Notes: generated by a model from the sequence alone, not told the origin. Positions 1-9,445 are shown, counted from the stretch's first letter. The stretch is DNA of 64,000 nucleotides from Prolixibacteraceae bacterium (GCA_019720755.1 CP081303.1:1-64000), one strand, 5' to 3'. Made by a program: numbers and translations.

Positions 1-250
1 CGTTTGTTTTAGTGAGTTTTAAAAAAAAGTTTTTACAGAAAAGGACACGTAAGTAAGATAATAATCAACACTATATTGATGAGCTATGTCATGTGGATGG
101 TATCAATATAAAAGTTAAATACTTTATTACTTTATTATATGTTATGTTCATATGTTAACTTTTAATTATATTTGAATATATCTAATTAGATATTCGCTAT
201 TAGCAATTATGAATAGTTTGTAATCGACAAAATTTAAACATTATCCCATT
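1..250. other. Intergenic AT-rich region, no gene seen
   Basis: Very AT-rich sequence before the first gene. No open frame with protein-like composition and no strong hairpin is visible. It presumably holds the promoter of the lipoprotein gene starting at 251, but no clear -33/-7 pair could be picked out. Confidence 0.5.
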
Positions 251-1087
251 ATGAGATTAAATTTACTATTAATTGCACTTGTCTTGTTGAGTGCTTGTGG
301 TGTGAAAAATAAAAATAAAGCTGTTGACAGTAAAAAAGGGCCAGATGTGGTTATTGCATGCGAAGAGTGGAGTGAAAATAAAGCGTTTAGTCTTTTTACT
401 AAAAAGTTTCTTGAGTCGAAAGGTTATTCTGTGAAGATCTTGATGACCTCTGATGGAATGTTGGCTTTAAACAAAAATAAAGCTCAAGTATTTCTTGAAA
501 AATGGAGTACTAGTGACCTATCTAGAAATGAAGATGACATATTAGAACATATTGGAGATATTTATAAAGGGGGAAGGTTAGGATTGATTGTTCCTAAATA
601 TTTTAGTGCTACTTCCATTGATGAATTAAACGATTATCATGAAGATTTAGGCGGTGTCATATATTCTATTGATACTAGCTCTGAGGGTTTTGTTGGAGCG
701 AATGTGGCTAAAAAGCGTTATCAACTCGATTTCAAAGTGAATACTATGACAGAAAAAGAGCTACTTGTTCTGTTTGAGGATTTGTATAGCCATAGAAAAC
801 CTTTTTGTCTCACAGGTTGGTTTCCTCATCCTATGTTAAACGAAAAGTATCTTACCATCTTAGAAGATCCAAAACATGCTTATGGATCGACTTATAATTT
901 GGAGAAATATTGTCGTAAAGATTGGAAATCAGAGAATAAAGAGTTGGCTAATCTTATTTCAAAAATAACCTTTAGTAAAAGTGAATTTGATGTATTAGTC
1001 AAGATGATGGGAGATTATGATTGGGATCTTACAGCAGCTACTGAAGCTTGGTATAAAGAGTTAGAACCTAATTTTCTAAAAAAATAG
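251..1087 (+). CDS. Glycine betaine/choline-type ABC transporter substrate-binding lipoprotein (OpuAC family)
   Basis: This 278-residue protein is probably a solute-binding lipoprotein that captures quaternary-ammonium osmolytes (glycine betaine or choline type) for an ABC importer. Residues 1-16 form a lipoprotein signal ending in the lipobox LSAC, so Cys16 would be lipidated. The C-terminal third contains the OpuAC hallmark LTGWFPHPM followed by the LEDPK segment, and the length matches the family. No permease or ATPase gene follows: the next gene is a peptidase on the same strand after an 86-base gap holding a hairpin. Its transport partners are therefore upstream of the window or elsewhere. 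The family call is firm; the exact ligand is inference, because the aromatic-box residues were not mapped. Confidence 0.82.
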   Translation: MRLNLLLIALVLLSACGVKNKNKAVDSKKGPDVVIACEEWSENKAFSLFTKKFLESKGYSVKILMTSDGMLALNKNKAQVFLEKWSTSDLSRNEDDILEHIGDIYKGGRLGLIVPKYFSATSIDELNDYHEDLGGVIYSIDTSSEGFVGANVAKKRYQLDFKVNTMTEKELLVLFEDLYSHRKPFCLTGWFPHPMLNEKYLTILEDPKHAYGSTYNLEKYCRKDWKSENKELANLISKITFSKSEFDVLVKMMGDYDWDLTAATEAWYKELEPNFLKK

Positions 1088-1108
1088 TTTTCTTGCATTT
1101 GTGTTCAT

Positions 1109-1141
1109 TACAGTAGAATTGTATCTTACAGTTCTACTGTA
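1109..1141 (+). terminator. Hairpin between lipoprotein and S41 peptidase genes
   Basis: A perfect 10-bp inverted repeat (TACAGTAGAA / TTCTACTGTA) encloses a 13-base loop, 21 bases after the stop of the OpuAC gene. The run of T after it is weak, so this may be an attenuator or RNA-stabilising hairpin rather than a strong terminator. Confidence 0.4.
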
Positions 1142-1173
1142 TTGTAAAATTAGTTCGTTATGAATAAGATGGC

Positions 1174-2214
1174 ATGAAAAGAGTTCTCCTCCTATTTTTT
1201 TTGCTCCCTATATGGTCCTCTTGTTCAAAGAGTTTCAACGAAGAGACATTGGTTACACCAGTGGCTGTATTCGATGATTTTTGGAAGTCTTATGATATGT
1301 ATTATGCAAATTTTAAGGTCAAAAATATCAATTGGGATGAGTCTTATCAAATTTATCGTCCCTTCGTTTCTAACAATATTTCAAACGATTCACTATACCA
1401 TATTTTAGCTGCAATTCAGCTCAATGTATTGAAAGATGGACATGCTTATGTGGCTCGTAATAAAACGGAGATATCTTCTTTTCAACCAATACGTCTCGGA
1501 TTATCGGATGTTAATAGTGTTTATGCTTTGTATTATGAAAGTCTTGTTCATATAGTAAGTAATGAATGCGAATTTATTCAGTATGGGGCTGTGATTCAGG
1601 ATACTTCTATTGGTTACTTAAGAGTAAACACTTTTATAAAGGATAAACTTGATTCTGATATTGATACATTTGCCAATGAGGTTGATGAAGCGATGATCTA
1701 CCTGTCTAAGAAGAAGAGTCTGATTATTGATGTTCGTAATAATCCTGGAGGATTTTCTCATTGGGCTGAGTATTTGGCTGGGTACTTCCATTCCTCTTCT
1801 TTAAAGTATCTTGAGGAGCGAACTCGTTTTAATAAAAATAGAATGGACTTGAAGGAGATACCAGAAAGTTTTGTGGTTACCCCCTCTTTTAAATTATATT
1901 ACCAAGGGAGAGTGACCATATTGATTAATAGTAAGACTGCTAGTGCTGCAGAGATATTTGTCTTGTCTATGTGTGATTTAGAGAATGTATCTACAATGGG
2001 GGCTAGGACTTATGGTATTTTTTCGCCCTCTATTTATCGTGAGTTGTTGAATGGTTGGTATGTACGTATTCCTTCAAGTGAAGTAAGGTTGGTCGATGGA
2101 ACTTCTCTAGAAGGCGTCGGCATTACTCCAGATATCTTTACACGAGCTATTGATTATGTTGATAATTTAGATCCAACACTGCAAAAAGCAATAGACTATG
2201 AAATTGGTAAATAA
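1174..2214 (+). CDS. S41 family peptidase, lipoprotein
   Basis: A 346-residue C-terminal-processing/tricorn-type (S41) serine peptidase. The first 17 residues are a lipoprotein signal with Cys17 as the likely lipid anchor, placing the enzyme on the cell envelope. Typical Bacteroidota S41 landmarks are present: KDGHAYV near residue 87, IIDVRNNPGG near 184-193, and the nucleophile region SKTASAAE at 253-260. The motif that carries the catalytic lysine in CtpA-like members (G-x-K-T-x-G) reads GARTYG here, so it probably uses the His-containing tricorn-type site or has altered activity. The start of the next gene overlaps its last 17 bases, suggesting translational coupling. The substrate is unknown. 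Confidence 0.85.
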   Translation: MKRVLLLFFLLPIWSSCSKSFNEETLVTPVAVFDDFWKSYDMYYANFKVKNINWDESYQIYRPFVSNNISNDSLYHILAAIQLNVLKDGHAYVARNKTEISSFQPIRLGLSDVNSVYALYYESLVHIVSNECEFIQYGAVIQDTSIGYLRVNTFIKDKLDSDIDTFANEVDEAMIYLSKKKSLIIDVRNNPGGFSHWAEYLAGYFHSSSLKYLEERTRFNKNRMDLKEIPESFVVTPSFKLYYQGRVTILINSKTASAAEIFVLSMCDLENVSTMGARTYGIFSPSIYRELLNGWYVRIPSSEVRLVDGTSLEGVGITPDIFTRAIDYVDNLDPTLQKAIDYEIGK

Positions 2215-2962
2215 TTGGTTATTATGTTTGTTTTTTGTCTCTATCCCTATGTTAATGAATGGGCAAGATAGACTACAAACCAAATTCTATGGTCTTGTTG
2301 GTTCTTCCTCTATTGCCTATTTCAATAAAAAGATATCCTCCTTTACTTATGAAAATTCTATCGCTTTTGGTGAAATTGGTGTGAATTTTTATTACCATCG
2401 ATGGAATAATATATTGTCGTTACAGTATATGAAAGGATCATTAGATCACGCTTTTAAACTTAATAGTTTTAATCCCTCTGCCTCGATGAACTATAAGAGG
2501 TGGATGGTCTCTAATCATCTGTTGTATCGGTTGTCACACGAAAGCGCTCGGTTAGAGACAAGGATTGGGGTTGGACTAAATGGTCAATTGCGCAAAGACA
2601 AGATTGATGTCGCCAATAGTAGTTTTGAACATAGTCAACTTTTTGCATCTATGAGAAGTACATTGGATTTCTCTCTCTCTTTTAGAATGAGGAATTCGGT
2701 ACTATTTGTGACCTCCTATTATGGTCTTTATGGAATCACCAATGAAGCGAAATGGAATGCATATAGAGGTGCTAAATCTGATCAACAGTTTCACCTTTTA
2801 ACTCCGCTGGATGTATATTGGTTAACCAATATCGGAATGAATTGGAAGTTAGGTCCTAGGTGTGTTTTGCCCATAGGGTTGCGTTTTGAAAATGTTAACC
2901 CTCAAAATGAAATGTATGAGTCTCATATTATGAAACAACTTTATATTGGATTCTGTTTCTAA
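2198..2962 (+). CDS. Predicted outer-membrane beta-barrel protein, function unknown
   Basis: A 254-residue protein with a clear signal peptide (hydrophobic residues 6-20, likely cleaved after NGQ near residue 23). The rest is rich in alternating hydrophobic/polar strands with many Tyr, Ser and Asn residues and ends in Phe, as outer-membrane barrels usually do. I do not recognise a named family. The gene starts inside the last codons of the S41 peptidase gene (17-base overlap, different frame), so the two are almost certainly co-translated and may act together at the outer membrane. It converges with the esterase gene, with 65 bases between their stops. Confidence 0.65.
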   Translation: MKLVNNWLLCLFFVSIPMLMNGQDRLQTKFYGLVGSSSIAYFNKKISSFTYENSIAFGEIGVNFYYHRWNNILSLQYMKGSLDHAFKLNSFNPSASMNYKRWMVSNHLLYRLSHESARLETRIGVGLNGQLRKDKIDVANSSFEHSQLFASMRSTLDFSLSFRMRNSVLFVTSYYGLYGITNEAKWNAYRGAKSDQQFHLLTPLDVYWLTNIGMNWKLGPRCVLPIGLRFENVNPQNEMYESHIMKQLYIGFCF

Positions 2963-3027
2963 GGATACTAGTAGCATCCCTCCATATTTTGATTGATGAT
3001 ATAGTGAATATTTGTGGTTAAAGTGAT

Positions 3028-3921
3028 TCAATTATTCAGGATGAACTGTAAAGGAATATGAAGTCGTTGGGCCCAATATTTCTCTTTATGTTTGTCTCCT
3101 TTAAATACAATACTCATTAAGTTCGTGCTATTGTAACCTGCACTCTCAAATAGTTTGTTAACACTCTCTTGATACGCTTCGTAGTTTGCATCTAATGTTT
3201 TTGTTCCATGATCAAAATAGATCTTATGGCTTTGAGGTGAGGGCATATGTCTTTGTATGTAGGTGACAAAAGTGGATGGAATCAGGTTATTCTTTTTATA
3301 CCCCCCTATCCAGTGTGTGGAAAGACATGCTGCGGAATAAAAAATGTCTGGATATTCACATATGGCATACATAGATATTAGTCCTCCCATGCTTGAACCA
3401 GCAATGAAGGTGTGCTTTTTACCTGGTCGGGTTGAATATGTTTTGTCTATATATGGTTTTAGTTCTTCAACGATAAACTTGAGATAGTTGTCGGATTCAG
3501 GATATCGATGTAGTCGATATTTTATTAGGCTGTCTTGTACGGTTCTAGGAAGTAGTTCAAAGGCCTTTTGTGGCCAGTAGTCTGATGTCCTGTAATCCTG
3601 AATATTAGAAATAGCTACAATAATGGTAGGAGGAATTTCTTTTTGATTGATCAGCTTTTGTACGACTACTCCTGCATTCCATGATTGATGATTCCATGTC
3701 TTCGTACTATCAAAGAGCATCTGTCCATCGTGCATATATAGGACTTGATACCTCTCTTTGGAGTTGTATCCATTGGGAAGCCAAATATCAATATTTCTGT
3801 CTTGAATATATTGAGAATGAAAAGACAGTATTGTATCTATATGCATTGTGTTCTGTTTTTGACATGATATAAGGAGAAATACGAGTGCGAATATTAGAAG
3901 CTGCTTCATCATCTTTTTCAT
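3028..3921 (-). CDS. Alpha/beta-hydrolase of the esterase D / IroE-like family, lipoprotein
   Basis: A secreted or envelope-bound serine hydrolase of the putative esterase family (PF00756). I chose the Met at 3921 as start because the next residues form a typical lipoprotein signal (MKKMMKQ, a hydrophobic stretch, then LLISC), giving 297 residues; a frame extension to 3999 adds 26 unlikely residues. The nucleophile elbow is GSSMGG (Ser177 from this start), followed by likely acid and base residues in FDHGTKTLD and GDKHKEKYW. The HDGQ segment early in the domain is also typical. It is transcribed alone, away from the sigma-factor gene. The substrate could be an acyl, carbohydrate or siderophore ester; the sequence does not decide. 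Confidence 0.8.
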   Translation of the reverse strand: MKKMMKQLLIFALVFLLISCQKQNTMHIDTILSFHSQYIQDRNIDIWLPNGYNSKERYQVLYMHDGQMLFDSTKTWNHQSWNAGVVVQKLINQKEIPPTIIVAISNIQDYRTSDYWPQKAFELLPRTVQDSLIKYRLHRYPESDNYLKFIVEELKPYIDKTYSTRPGKKHTFIAGSSMGGLISMYAICEYPDIFYSAACLSTHWIGGYKKNNLIPSTFVTYIQRHMPSPQSHKIYFDHGTKTLDANYEAYQESVNKLFESAGYNSTNLMSIVFKGDKHKEKYWAQRLHIPLQFILNN

Positions 3922-4129
3922 TTGAACACAGAGACTCTTTTTTTGTTTAAGATGGCTACACTTATTGTATTGGACATTCACTAATATACTTAATTTCATA
4001 TAGTTTCTTTGTTAATTCTGCAAAAAAGATGTAATGATCTGTTTTATTAGTTGTAAAAAAAATATATTTTTATCCGAAATATCTTTAATTTTTAAAGATG
4101 TGATTGATCTAAACTATTAACATTCTATT

Positions 4130-4615
4130 TTGAAGCAAGAATTTCTAAGTAAAATAACTGAAAACCAAAAGATAATCCATAAAGTTTGTAGTGTGTATTG
4201 TTTTGATACTGAATCAAGAAAGGACCTATTTCAAGAGATATTAGTTCAACTCTGGAAGGCATATCCATCTTTTAAAGGGAATTCAAAATTTAGTACATGG
4301 ATGTATCGTGTTTCATTAAATACTGCTATAACTTACTTTAAAAAAGAAAAAAAAGGTTTCTTTACACAGAGTATAGAGAATGAAACACTTCAAATTTCTG
4401 CAGGTTGTGTGGATGAAGAGTTTGAATTGCGTGTTGAATTACTTCACCAATCTATCGCAACGTTATCTTCAATTGAGAAATCCATTGTTTTGTTGTATCT
4501 TGAGGAAAAGAAATACGAGGAGATTTCAGAAATTTTAGGTATTACCCAAAATAATGTACGTGTTAAGATGTCTCGTATTAAAGATAAGTTGAGAAAGATT
4601 ATGAATCCTAGATAG
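4130..4615 (+). CDS. ECF-type RNA polymerase sigma-70 factor
   Basis: A 161-residue extracytoplasmic-function sigma factor. Region 2 (about residues 20-70) has DLFQEILVQLWKAYPSF and FSTWMYRVSLNTA, the core- and -10-binding surface. Region 4 (about 105-160) has LSSIEKSIVLLYLEEKKYEEI and a helix-turn-helix with NNVRVKMSRIK. The frame opens just after a stop at 4118-4120 and holds no upstream ATG, so translation begins at TTG 4130 (or ATT 4127), which may keep expression low. The membrane protein 11 bases downstream is the likely partner or anti-sigma. Which genes it controls cannot be told from here. Confidence 0.9.
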   Translation: MKQEFLSKITENQKIIHKVCSVYCFDTESRKDLFQEILVQLWKAYPSFKGNSKFSTWMYRVSLNTAITYFKKEKKGFFTQSIENETLQISAGCVDEEFELRVELLHQSIATLSSIEKSIVLLYLEEKKYEEISEILGITQNNVRVKMSRIKDKLRKIMNPR

Positions 4616-4626
4616 TTACTGAATTA

Positions 4627-5292
4627 ATGGAGTTAGAAGATTTAAAAAAAAATTGGCAGTCCTTGGTTAAAGAAAAAGAGGAGTGTACCGGGATTAGTAG
4701 AGAGCAATTAGAGACCATGATTCACTCTAAAGGAACATCTCAGTTTGAAACAATCGAAAAAAATATTCGTATTGCATATATTTTATTGGGATTATTTTGG
4801 ATTATTGAATTAGGTTTAGATTATTTCTTGTCGTCCCTACTTAATCTTAAACTCCCTATTTGGTTATCTTTTGTTGATTATGGATTGGCTTTGGTGTGTT
4901 CTATTTTTCTTATAGACTTTGTTTATAAAGTGAATAAGATTGATTGGCATAATCTTCAGACTTCTAATGTAGCTAGTTCTATTGAGAAGTTTCTTTATGT
5001 ATTAAAGAAGTTTAAGCGAAATTATTTCTTTGGAATTTCTTGCCTATTGATTAGTGGGGCTGTGGGCACTATATATTCAATGTATGAAGAGATCACAAAT
5101 CACTATATGAGAGATGTTAATAATAGCAATAATCTCTTTTTGATCATTTATATTCTCATGTCAATTGTTATTTTTGTGTCTATATTTTACTTCGTATATC
5201 GTATATATATATGGTTGTTTAACCTACTGTTTGGAAAACACATGGTTAGACTGGAGGAGTTATATGAAGAGTTAAATTCAATCACTGAATAA
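4627..5292 (+). CDS. Membrane protein paired with the ECF sigma factor, possible anti-sigma factor
   Basis: A 221-residue protein with a soluble N-terminus (about residues 1-45, beginning MELEDLKKNWQSL) followed by roughly four hydrophobic segments (near 49-70, 76-98, 135-152 and 170-200). Bacteroidota ECF sigma genes are often followed by a membrane protein with a short N-terminal helical segment like this one. The 11-base gap to the sigma gene implies one operon. An anti-sigma role is inference: no recognised zinc-binding or FecR-type anti-sigma motif is visible. Confidence 0.6.
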   Translation: MELEDLKKNWQSLVKEKEECTGISREQLETMIHSKGTSQFETIEKNIRIAYILLGLFWIIELGLDYFLSSLLNLKLPIWLSFVDYGLALVCSIFLIDFVYKVNKIDWHNLQTSNVASSIEKFLYVLKKFKRNYFFGISCLLISGAVGTIYSMYEEITNHYMRDVNNSNNLFLIIYILMSIVIFVSIFYFVYRIYIWLFNLLFGKHMVRLEELYEELNSITE

Positions 5293-5361
5293 CAATACCT
5301 CTCCGAGCAGTATAGTACGATTACACTTCGATATTTACGTTTAGGAAGAAAATAATTATCT

Positions 5362-8300
5362 ATGACACCATTTACGCATCTACATGTGCACTCACAGTAT
5401 TCTATTTTAGATGGTGCTGCGGGGGTCAAAGCTCTTGTTTCAAAAGCAAAAGAGGATGGCATGAAAGCAGTGGCTTTAACCGACCATGGTACCATGTTTG
5501 GTATTAAGGAGTTTCATGCTGCGTGTAAAGCAAACGATATAAAGCCAATCTTAGGTTGTGAGACCTATGTGGCTGCAAGAAATATCTCGTCGAAAAAAGA
5601 TAAAGTGGACCGTTCTGGTCATCACTTAATTCTTCTTGCAAAGAATGAAACAGGATATAAGAATCTTCTCAAACTTATCTCTATTGCGAATACGGACGGG
5701 ATGTATTATCGTCCTCGTATTGATAAAGAAATTCTTGAAAAATATCATGAAGGAATCATTGTTACTTCCGCCTGTTTGGGGGGAGAGATTCCACAGTGGA
5801 TCATGAAAGGTGAAATCAATAAAGCAGAGGAATCAATAGCTTGGTTTAAGAGTGTTTTTGGAGACGATTATTATCTCGAATTACAACGTCATCGATGTAA
5901 TGACCCTAGATTAAGAGCTAATATTTATGATAATCAAGTTCTTGTAAATAATAAAATACTAGAACTTGCAAAAAAGAATGATGTCAAAGTGATCGCTGCA
6001 AATGATGTTCACTTTGTTAATGAGGAAGATGCTGAAGCTCATGATATTCTTATCTGTCTAAATACAGGTAAGGACTATGATGATCCAAATAGAATGCGAT
6101 ATACTCGACAAGAGTGGTTTAAAACTTCTGACGAGATGTATGAGCTGTTTAATGATATCCCTGAAGTGGTAGCTGAAACAGATAATATTGCAAATAAAGT
6201 AGAGTTTTATGAGTTGAATTCCGACCCTATTATGCCGGAGTTCCCTATTCCGTCTTCTTTTGCAACTTATGAAGAGTATACTCATAAGTTTAATGCAGAG
6301 GATTTGGAAAAGGATTTTGGTGGCTCTTTAGACCGAATGGGGGGATATGCTGGAGCACTTCGTGTTAAATTGGAGTCCGATTATCTTTCGCATCTTGTCT
6401 ATGAGGGGGTGAAAGATCGATATGCTGATAATTTTACTTCTGATAAAAAAGAGCGTATCGATTTTGAGCTGAATACCATTAAATCTATGGGTTTTCCCGG
6501 ATATTTCTTGATTGTACAAGATTTTATTCAAGCTGCTCGAGAAATGGGGGTAATTGTTGGCCCTGGAAGGGGATCGGCTGCTGGTTCAGCTGTAGCATAC
6601 TCTATTGGTATCACAAATGTAGATCCTATTAAATATGACCTCCTTTTTGAGCGTTTCTTGAATCCGGACCGTATATCTATGCCCGATATTGATATTGATT
6701 TTGATGATGATGGACGTCAGATGGTGCTAGATTGGGTTACAGCGAAATATGGTCATGATAAAGTAGCACATATTTGTACTTTCGGTACAATGGCAGCTAA
6801 GATGGCCTTGAAGGATGTCGCTAGAGTTTTGAAGCTTCCTCTTGTAGAGGCAAATAGATTGGCTAAGATGGTACCAGAAGCTCCTAAGATGACTCTTAAA
6901 AAAGCTTATGCTGAAAATCCTGATTTGGTGAAAGAGAAACGTTCTAGTGATCCATTGATCTCTAAAACGATTACCTTAGCGGAGTCTTTAGAGGGTTGTG
7001 TGCGTCAAACTGGAGTTCATGCTTGTGGTGTACTGATTGGGCGTGATAATCTTTCGGATAATATTCCTGTGATGCCGACCAAAGGAGAATCATTGTTAAC
7101 TACCCAATATGATGGACGTTTCGTTGAAGATATTGGATTGCTTAAAATGGACTTCCTTGGCCTTAAGACATTGTCTATTATTAAAGAAACATTAGATAAT
7201 GTAAAGCTCTCTAAGGGATTGGACTTGGATATAGATGCTATTCCAATGGATGATGGAGAGACTTACGAACTCTTTAGCCGTGGAGATACGACTGCTATAT
7301 TCCAGTTTGAGTCTCCTGGTATGAAGAAGTACCTTCGCCTGTTAAAACCAAATCGCTTTGAGGATTTGGTTGCGATGAATGCCCTTTATAGACCCGGTCC
7401 AATGGAGTATATCCCTAACTTTATTAATAGAAAGCATGGGATTGCTAAGATTGAATATGATCACCCAATGATGGAACCATATCTTAAGAATACTTATGGT
7501 ATTACTGTCTTCCAAGAACAGGTGATGCTTCAGTCTAGAGCACTTGGTAACTTTACTCGTGGTCAGTCTGATACCCTTCGTAAAGCGATGGGTAAGAAGA
7601 ATATGAAACTGATGGAAGAGCTTAAGGCGAAATTCGTGGATGGCTGTAAAGGGAATCCAGGTTTTATGGAAGGTTGTGAAGAGAAAAAAACAGAACCAGA
7701 TAAGTTAATATCTAAGATTTGGAGTGATTGGGAGGCATTTGCATCCTATGCCTTTAATAAATCACACTCAGTTTGTTATGCTTATATAGCCTATCAAACA
7801 GGATACCTGAAAGCCCATTTCCCCGCAGAGTTTATGGCTGCTGTATTGAGTCGTAACCTGAGTAATATTGACAAACTTTCTAACTTTATGGAAGAGTGTC
7901 GTCATATGCAACTGGACGTGAAAGGTCCCGATGTGAATGAATCGTACCGTAAGTTTACTGTAAACAAAGAGGGTGTCATTCGTTATGGTCTTGCTGGTGT
8001 GAAAGGTGTTGGGGAAGGTGCTGTGGATGTAATTATTGAAAATAGAAAGAACTCAGGGCCGTTTAAAGATATCTTTGATTTTGTAGAGCGTGTCCCTTTG
8101 AAAACTGTTAATAAGAAAAATATTGAAGGTCTTGCAGTGTCTGGTGGATTCGATCTTTTCCCAGAGATTAATCGTTCCCAGTTCTTCGAACCTACAAAAT
8201 CAAATGCTACCTTTATAGAAGATTTGGTTGCATATGGTCATAAGATTCAGTCTGATCAACAAGATACTGGAATGGGATCTCTTTTTGGGGATTTTGCTCC

Positions 8301-8994
8301 AATTGAAGTGAAAAAACCATCGATACCTTTTGCTCACGAATGGCCTAAATTAGAACTTCTAGAGCGAGAAAAAGAGTTGATCGGAATCTACCTTTCTTCG
8401 CATCCTTTGGATGATTTTCAGTTCGAGATAGACCATTTTACTTCTAAGGAGTATAATGTAAAGAGTCTAGCGAATCTGGAGACACTAGAGGGTAGAGAGG
8501 TCGCTTTCGCTGGTATGGTTACTGATGCAAAAGAAGCGATGACAAAGACAGGTAAACCATTCTCTAATATGACATTAGAGGATTTCTCTGGAAGTCACCG
8601 ATTCTTCTTCTTTGGTAAAAATCATGATAGCTATTCGAAATTTTGTAGGATAGGTAGTTTGCTTCTTGTTAAAGGTCGAGTGGAGCAAAGTATGTTTAGA
8701 CCTGGTGAATTGGAGTTTAATGTTTCTTTTGTGGAGTCGCTATCTAATTTGAGAGATAAAGTGAAAAGTGTTGACTTGGAACTTCCTGTCGATTTTATTG
8801 ATAATAACTTCAATAGAGAATTGATGGAGCTTATTAACTCGAATAATGGACAAACTCTTTTAAAGTTATCTTTTGTGAATAGGGTTAAAAAACAGAAGAT
8901 TTCACTGATTTCTAGAAATAAACGTGTATTTTTGTCAGATAGTTTAATCTCCTTTTTACAAAAATATAAGGAGATTACGTTTAAACTAAATTAA
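5362..8994 (+). CDS. dnaE: DNA polymerase III subunit alpha
   Basis: The 1210-residue catalytic subunit of the replicative DNA polymerase. The N-terminal PHP domain begins THLHVHSQYSILDG with a further TDHGTMFG. The palm contains GPGRGSAAGSAVAY and the metal-binding PDIDIDFDDDGR near residues 440-450. The finger region has FQEQVMLQ, and the C-terminal OB-fold lies around residues 1040-1120. The length is typical of Bacteroidota DnaE. The ATG is preceded by AGGAAGAAAATAATT. It is followed after 64 bases by trxA, a gene order common in this phylum. Confidence 0.97.
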   Translation: MTPFTHLHVHSQYSILDGAAGVKALVSKAKEDGMKAVALTDHGTMFGIKEFHAACKANDIKPILGCETYVAARNISSKKDKVDRSGHHLILLAKNETGYKNLLKLISIANTDGMYYRPRIDKEILEKYHEGIIVTSACLGGEIPQWIMKGEINKAEESIAWFKSVFGDDYYLELQRHRCNDPRLRANIYDNQVLVNNKILELAKKNDVKVIAANDVHFVNEEDAEAHDILICLNTGKDYDDPNRMRYTRQEWFKTSDEMYELFNDIPEVVAETDNIANKVEFYELNSDPIMPEFPIPSSFATYEEYTHKFNAEDLEKDFGGSLDRMGGYAGALRVKLESDYLSHLVYEGVKDRYADNFTSDKKERIDFELNTIKSMGFPGYFLIVQDFIQAAREMGVIVGPGRGSAAGSAVAYSIGITNVDPIKYDLLFERFLNPDRISMPDIDIDFDDDGRQMVLDWVTAKYGHDKVAHICTFGTMAAKMALKDVARVLKLPLVEANRLAKMVPEAPKMTLKKAYAENPDLVKEKRSSDPLISKTITLAESLEGCVRQTGVHACGVLIGRDNLSDNIPVMPTKGESLLTTQYDGRFVEDIGLLKMDFLGLKTLSIIKETLDNVKLSKGLDLDIDAIPMDDGETYELFSRGDTTAIFQFESPGMKKYLRLLKPNRFEDLVAMNALYRPGPMEYIPNFINRKHGIAKIEYDHPMMEPYLKNTYGITVFQEQVMLQSRALGNFTRGQSDTLRKAMGKKNMKLMEELKAKFVDGCKGNPGFMEGCEEKKTEPDKLISKIWSDWEAFASYAFNKSHSVCYAYIAYQTGYLKAHFPAEFMAAVLSRNLSNIDKLSNFMEECRHMQLDVKGPDVNESYRKFTVNKEGVIRYGLAGVKGVGEGAVDVIIENRKNSGPFKDIFDFVERVPLKTVNKKNIEGLAVSGGFDLFPEINRSQFFEPTKSNATFIEDLVAYGHKIQSDQQDTGMGSLFGDFAPIEVKKPSIPFAHEWPKLELLEREKELIGIYLSSHPLDDFQFEIDHFTSKEYNVKSLANLETLEGREVAFAGMVTDAKEAMTKTGKPFSNMTLEDFSGSHRFFFFGKNHDSYSKFCRIGSLLLVKGRVEQSMFRPGELEFNVSFVESLSNLRDKVKSVDLELPVDFIDNNFNRELMELINSNNGQTLLKLSFVNRVKKQKISLISRNKRVFLSDSLISFLQKYKEITFKLN

Positions 8995-8998
8995 TTAG

Positions 8999-9006
8999 TA
9001 AATTTG
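8999..9006 (+). promoter_or_regulatory. Candidate Bacteroidota -7 box upstream of trxA
   Basis: TAAATTTG matches the TAnnTTTG -7 consensus of Bacteroidota, immediately after the dnaE stop codon and 53 bases before the trxA ATG. No convincing TTTG -33 element is at the right distance. It would allow trxA to be transcribed independently of dnaE. Confidence 0.35.
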
Positions 9007-9058
9007 GACGTATAGAGTTAATCATTTAGAATTTTAAAACTTAAAACATTATATTATC

Positions 9059-9376
9059 ATGGCTATTGAAGTAACTGATGCGAATTTCGACGAAGTAGTT
9101 ATTCAGTCTGAACAGCCTGTTCTTGTGGACTTTTGGGCAGAATGGTGTGGACCTTGTCGTATGTTAACTCCTGTTGTTGAAGAGTTAGCTAAAGAGTATG
9201 AAGGAAAAGTTGTTGTTACAAAAATGGACGTTGACAACAACCAAGGTACTGCAGCTAAATATGGAATTCGTAATATTCCTACAATCCTTTTCTTTAAAGG
9301 TGGTGAGGTTGTTGATAAGCAAGTTGGAGCTGTTCCTAAAACAATTCTTGCTTCTAAATTGGACTCTTTATTGTAA
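9059..9376 (+). CDS. trxA: Thioredoxin
   Basis: A 105-residue cytoplasmic thioredoxin that reduces protein disulfides. The active site WCGPC is at residues 29-33 within VDFWAEWCGPCRML. The conserved cis-Pro loop reads IRNIPTILFF, and the protein ends in the usual amphipathic helix. Length and spacing match classical thioredoxin 1, with no signal peptide. It lies directly after dnaE and before a strong bidirectional hairpin. Confidence 0.97.
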   Translation: MAIEVTDANFDEVVIQSEQPVLVDFWAEWCGPCRMLTPVVEELAKEYEGKVVVTKMDVDNNQGTAAKYGIRNIPTILFFKGGEVVDKQVGAVPKTILASKLDSLL

Positions 9377-9411
9377 GTAGAGACTTATTTAAGTGATTTA
9401 TTCGCTAAAAC

Positions 9412-9445
9412 AATAAAGGGAGATGCATTCGTATCTCCCTTTATT
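9412..9445. terminator. Bidirectional intrinsic terminator between trxA and the EEP hydrolase gene
   Basis: A perfect 13-bp inverted repeat (AATAAAGGGAGAT / ATCTCCCTTTATT) with an 8-base loop, T-rich on both outer sides. It lies between the convergent trxA and EEP-family genes. The right arm contains the stop codon of the leftward gene. Confidence 0.85.

Noticed and set aside
5187-5495. 102-codon leftward frame at the dnaE start
   Set aside because: It is antisense to the end of the sigma-partner gene and the conserved PHP start of dnaE, with no features of its own.
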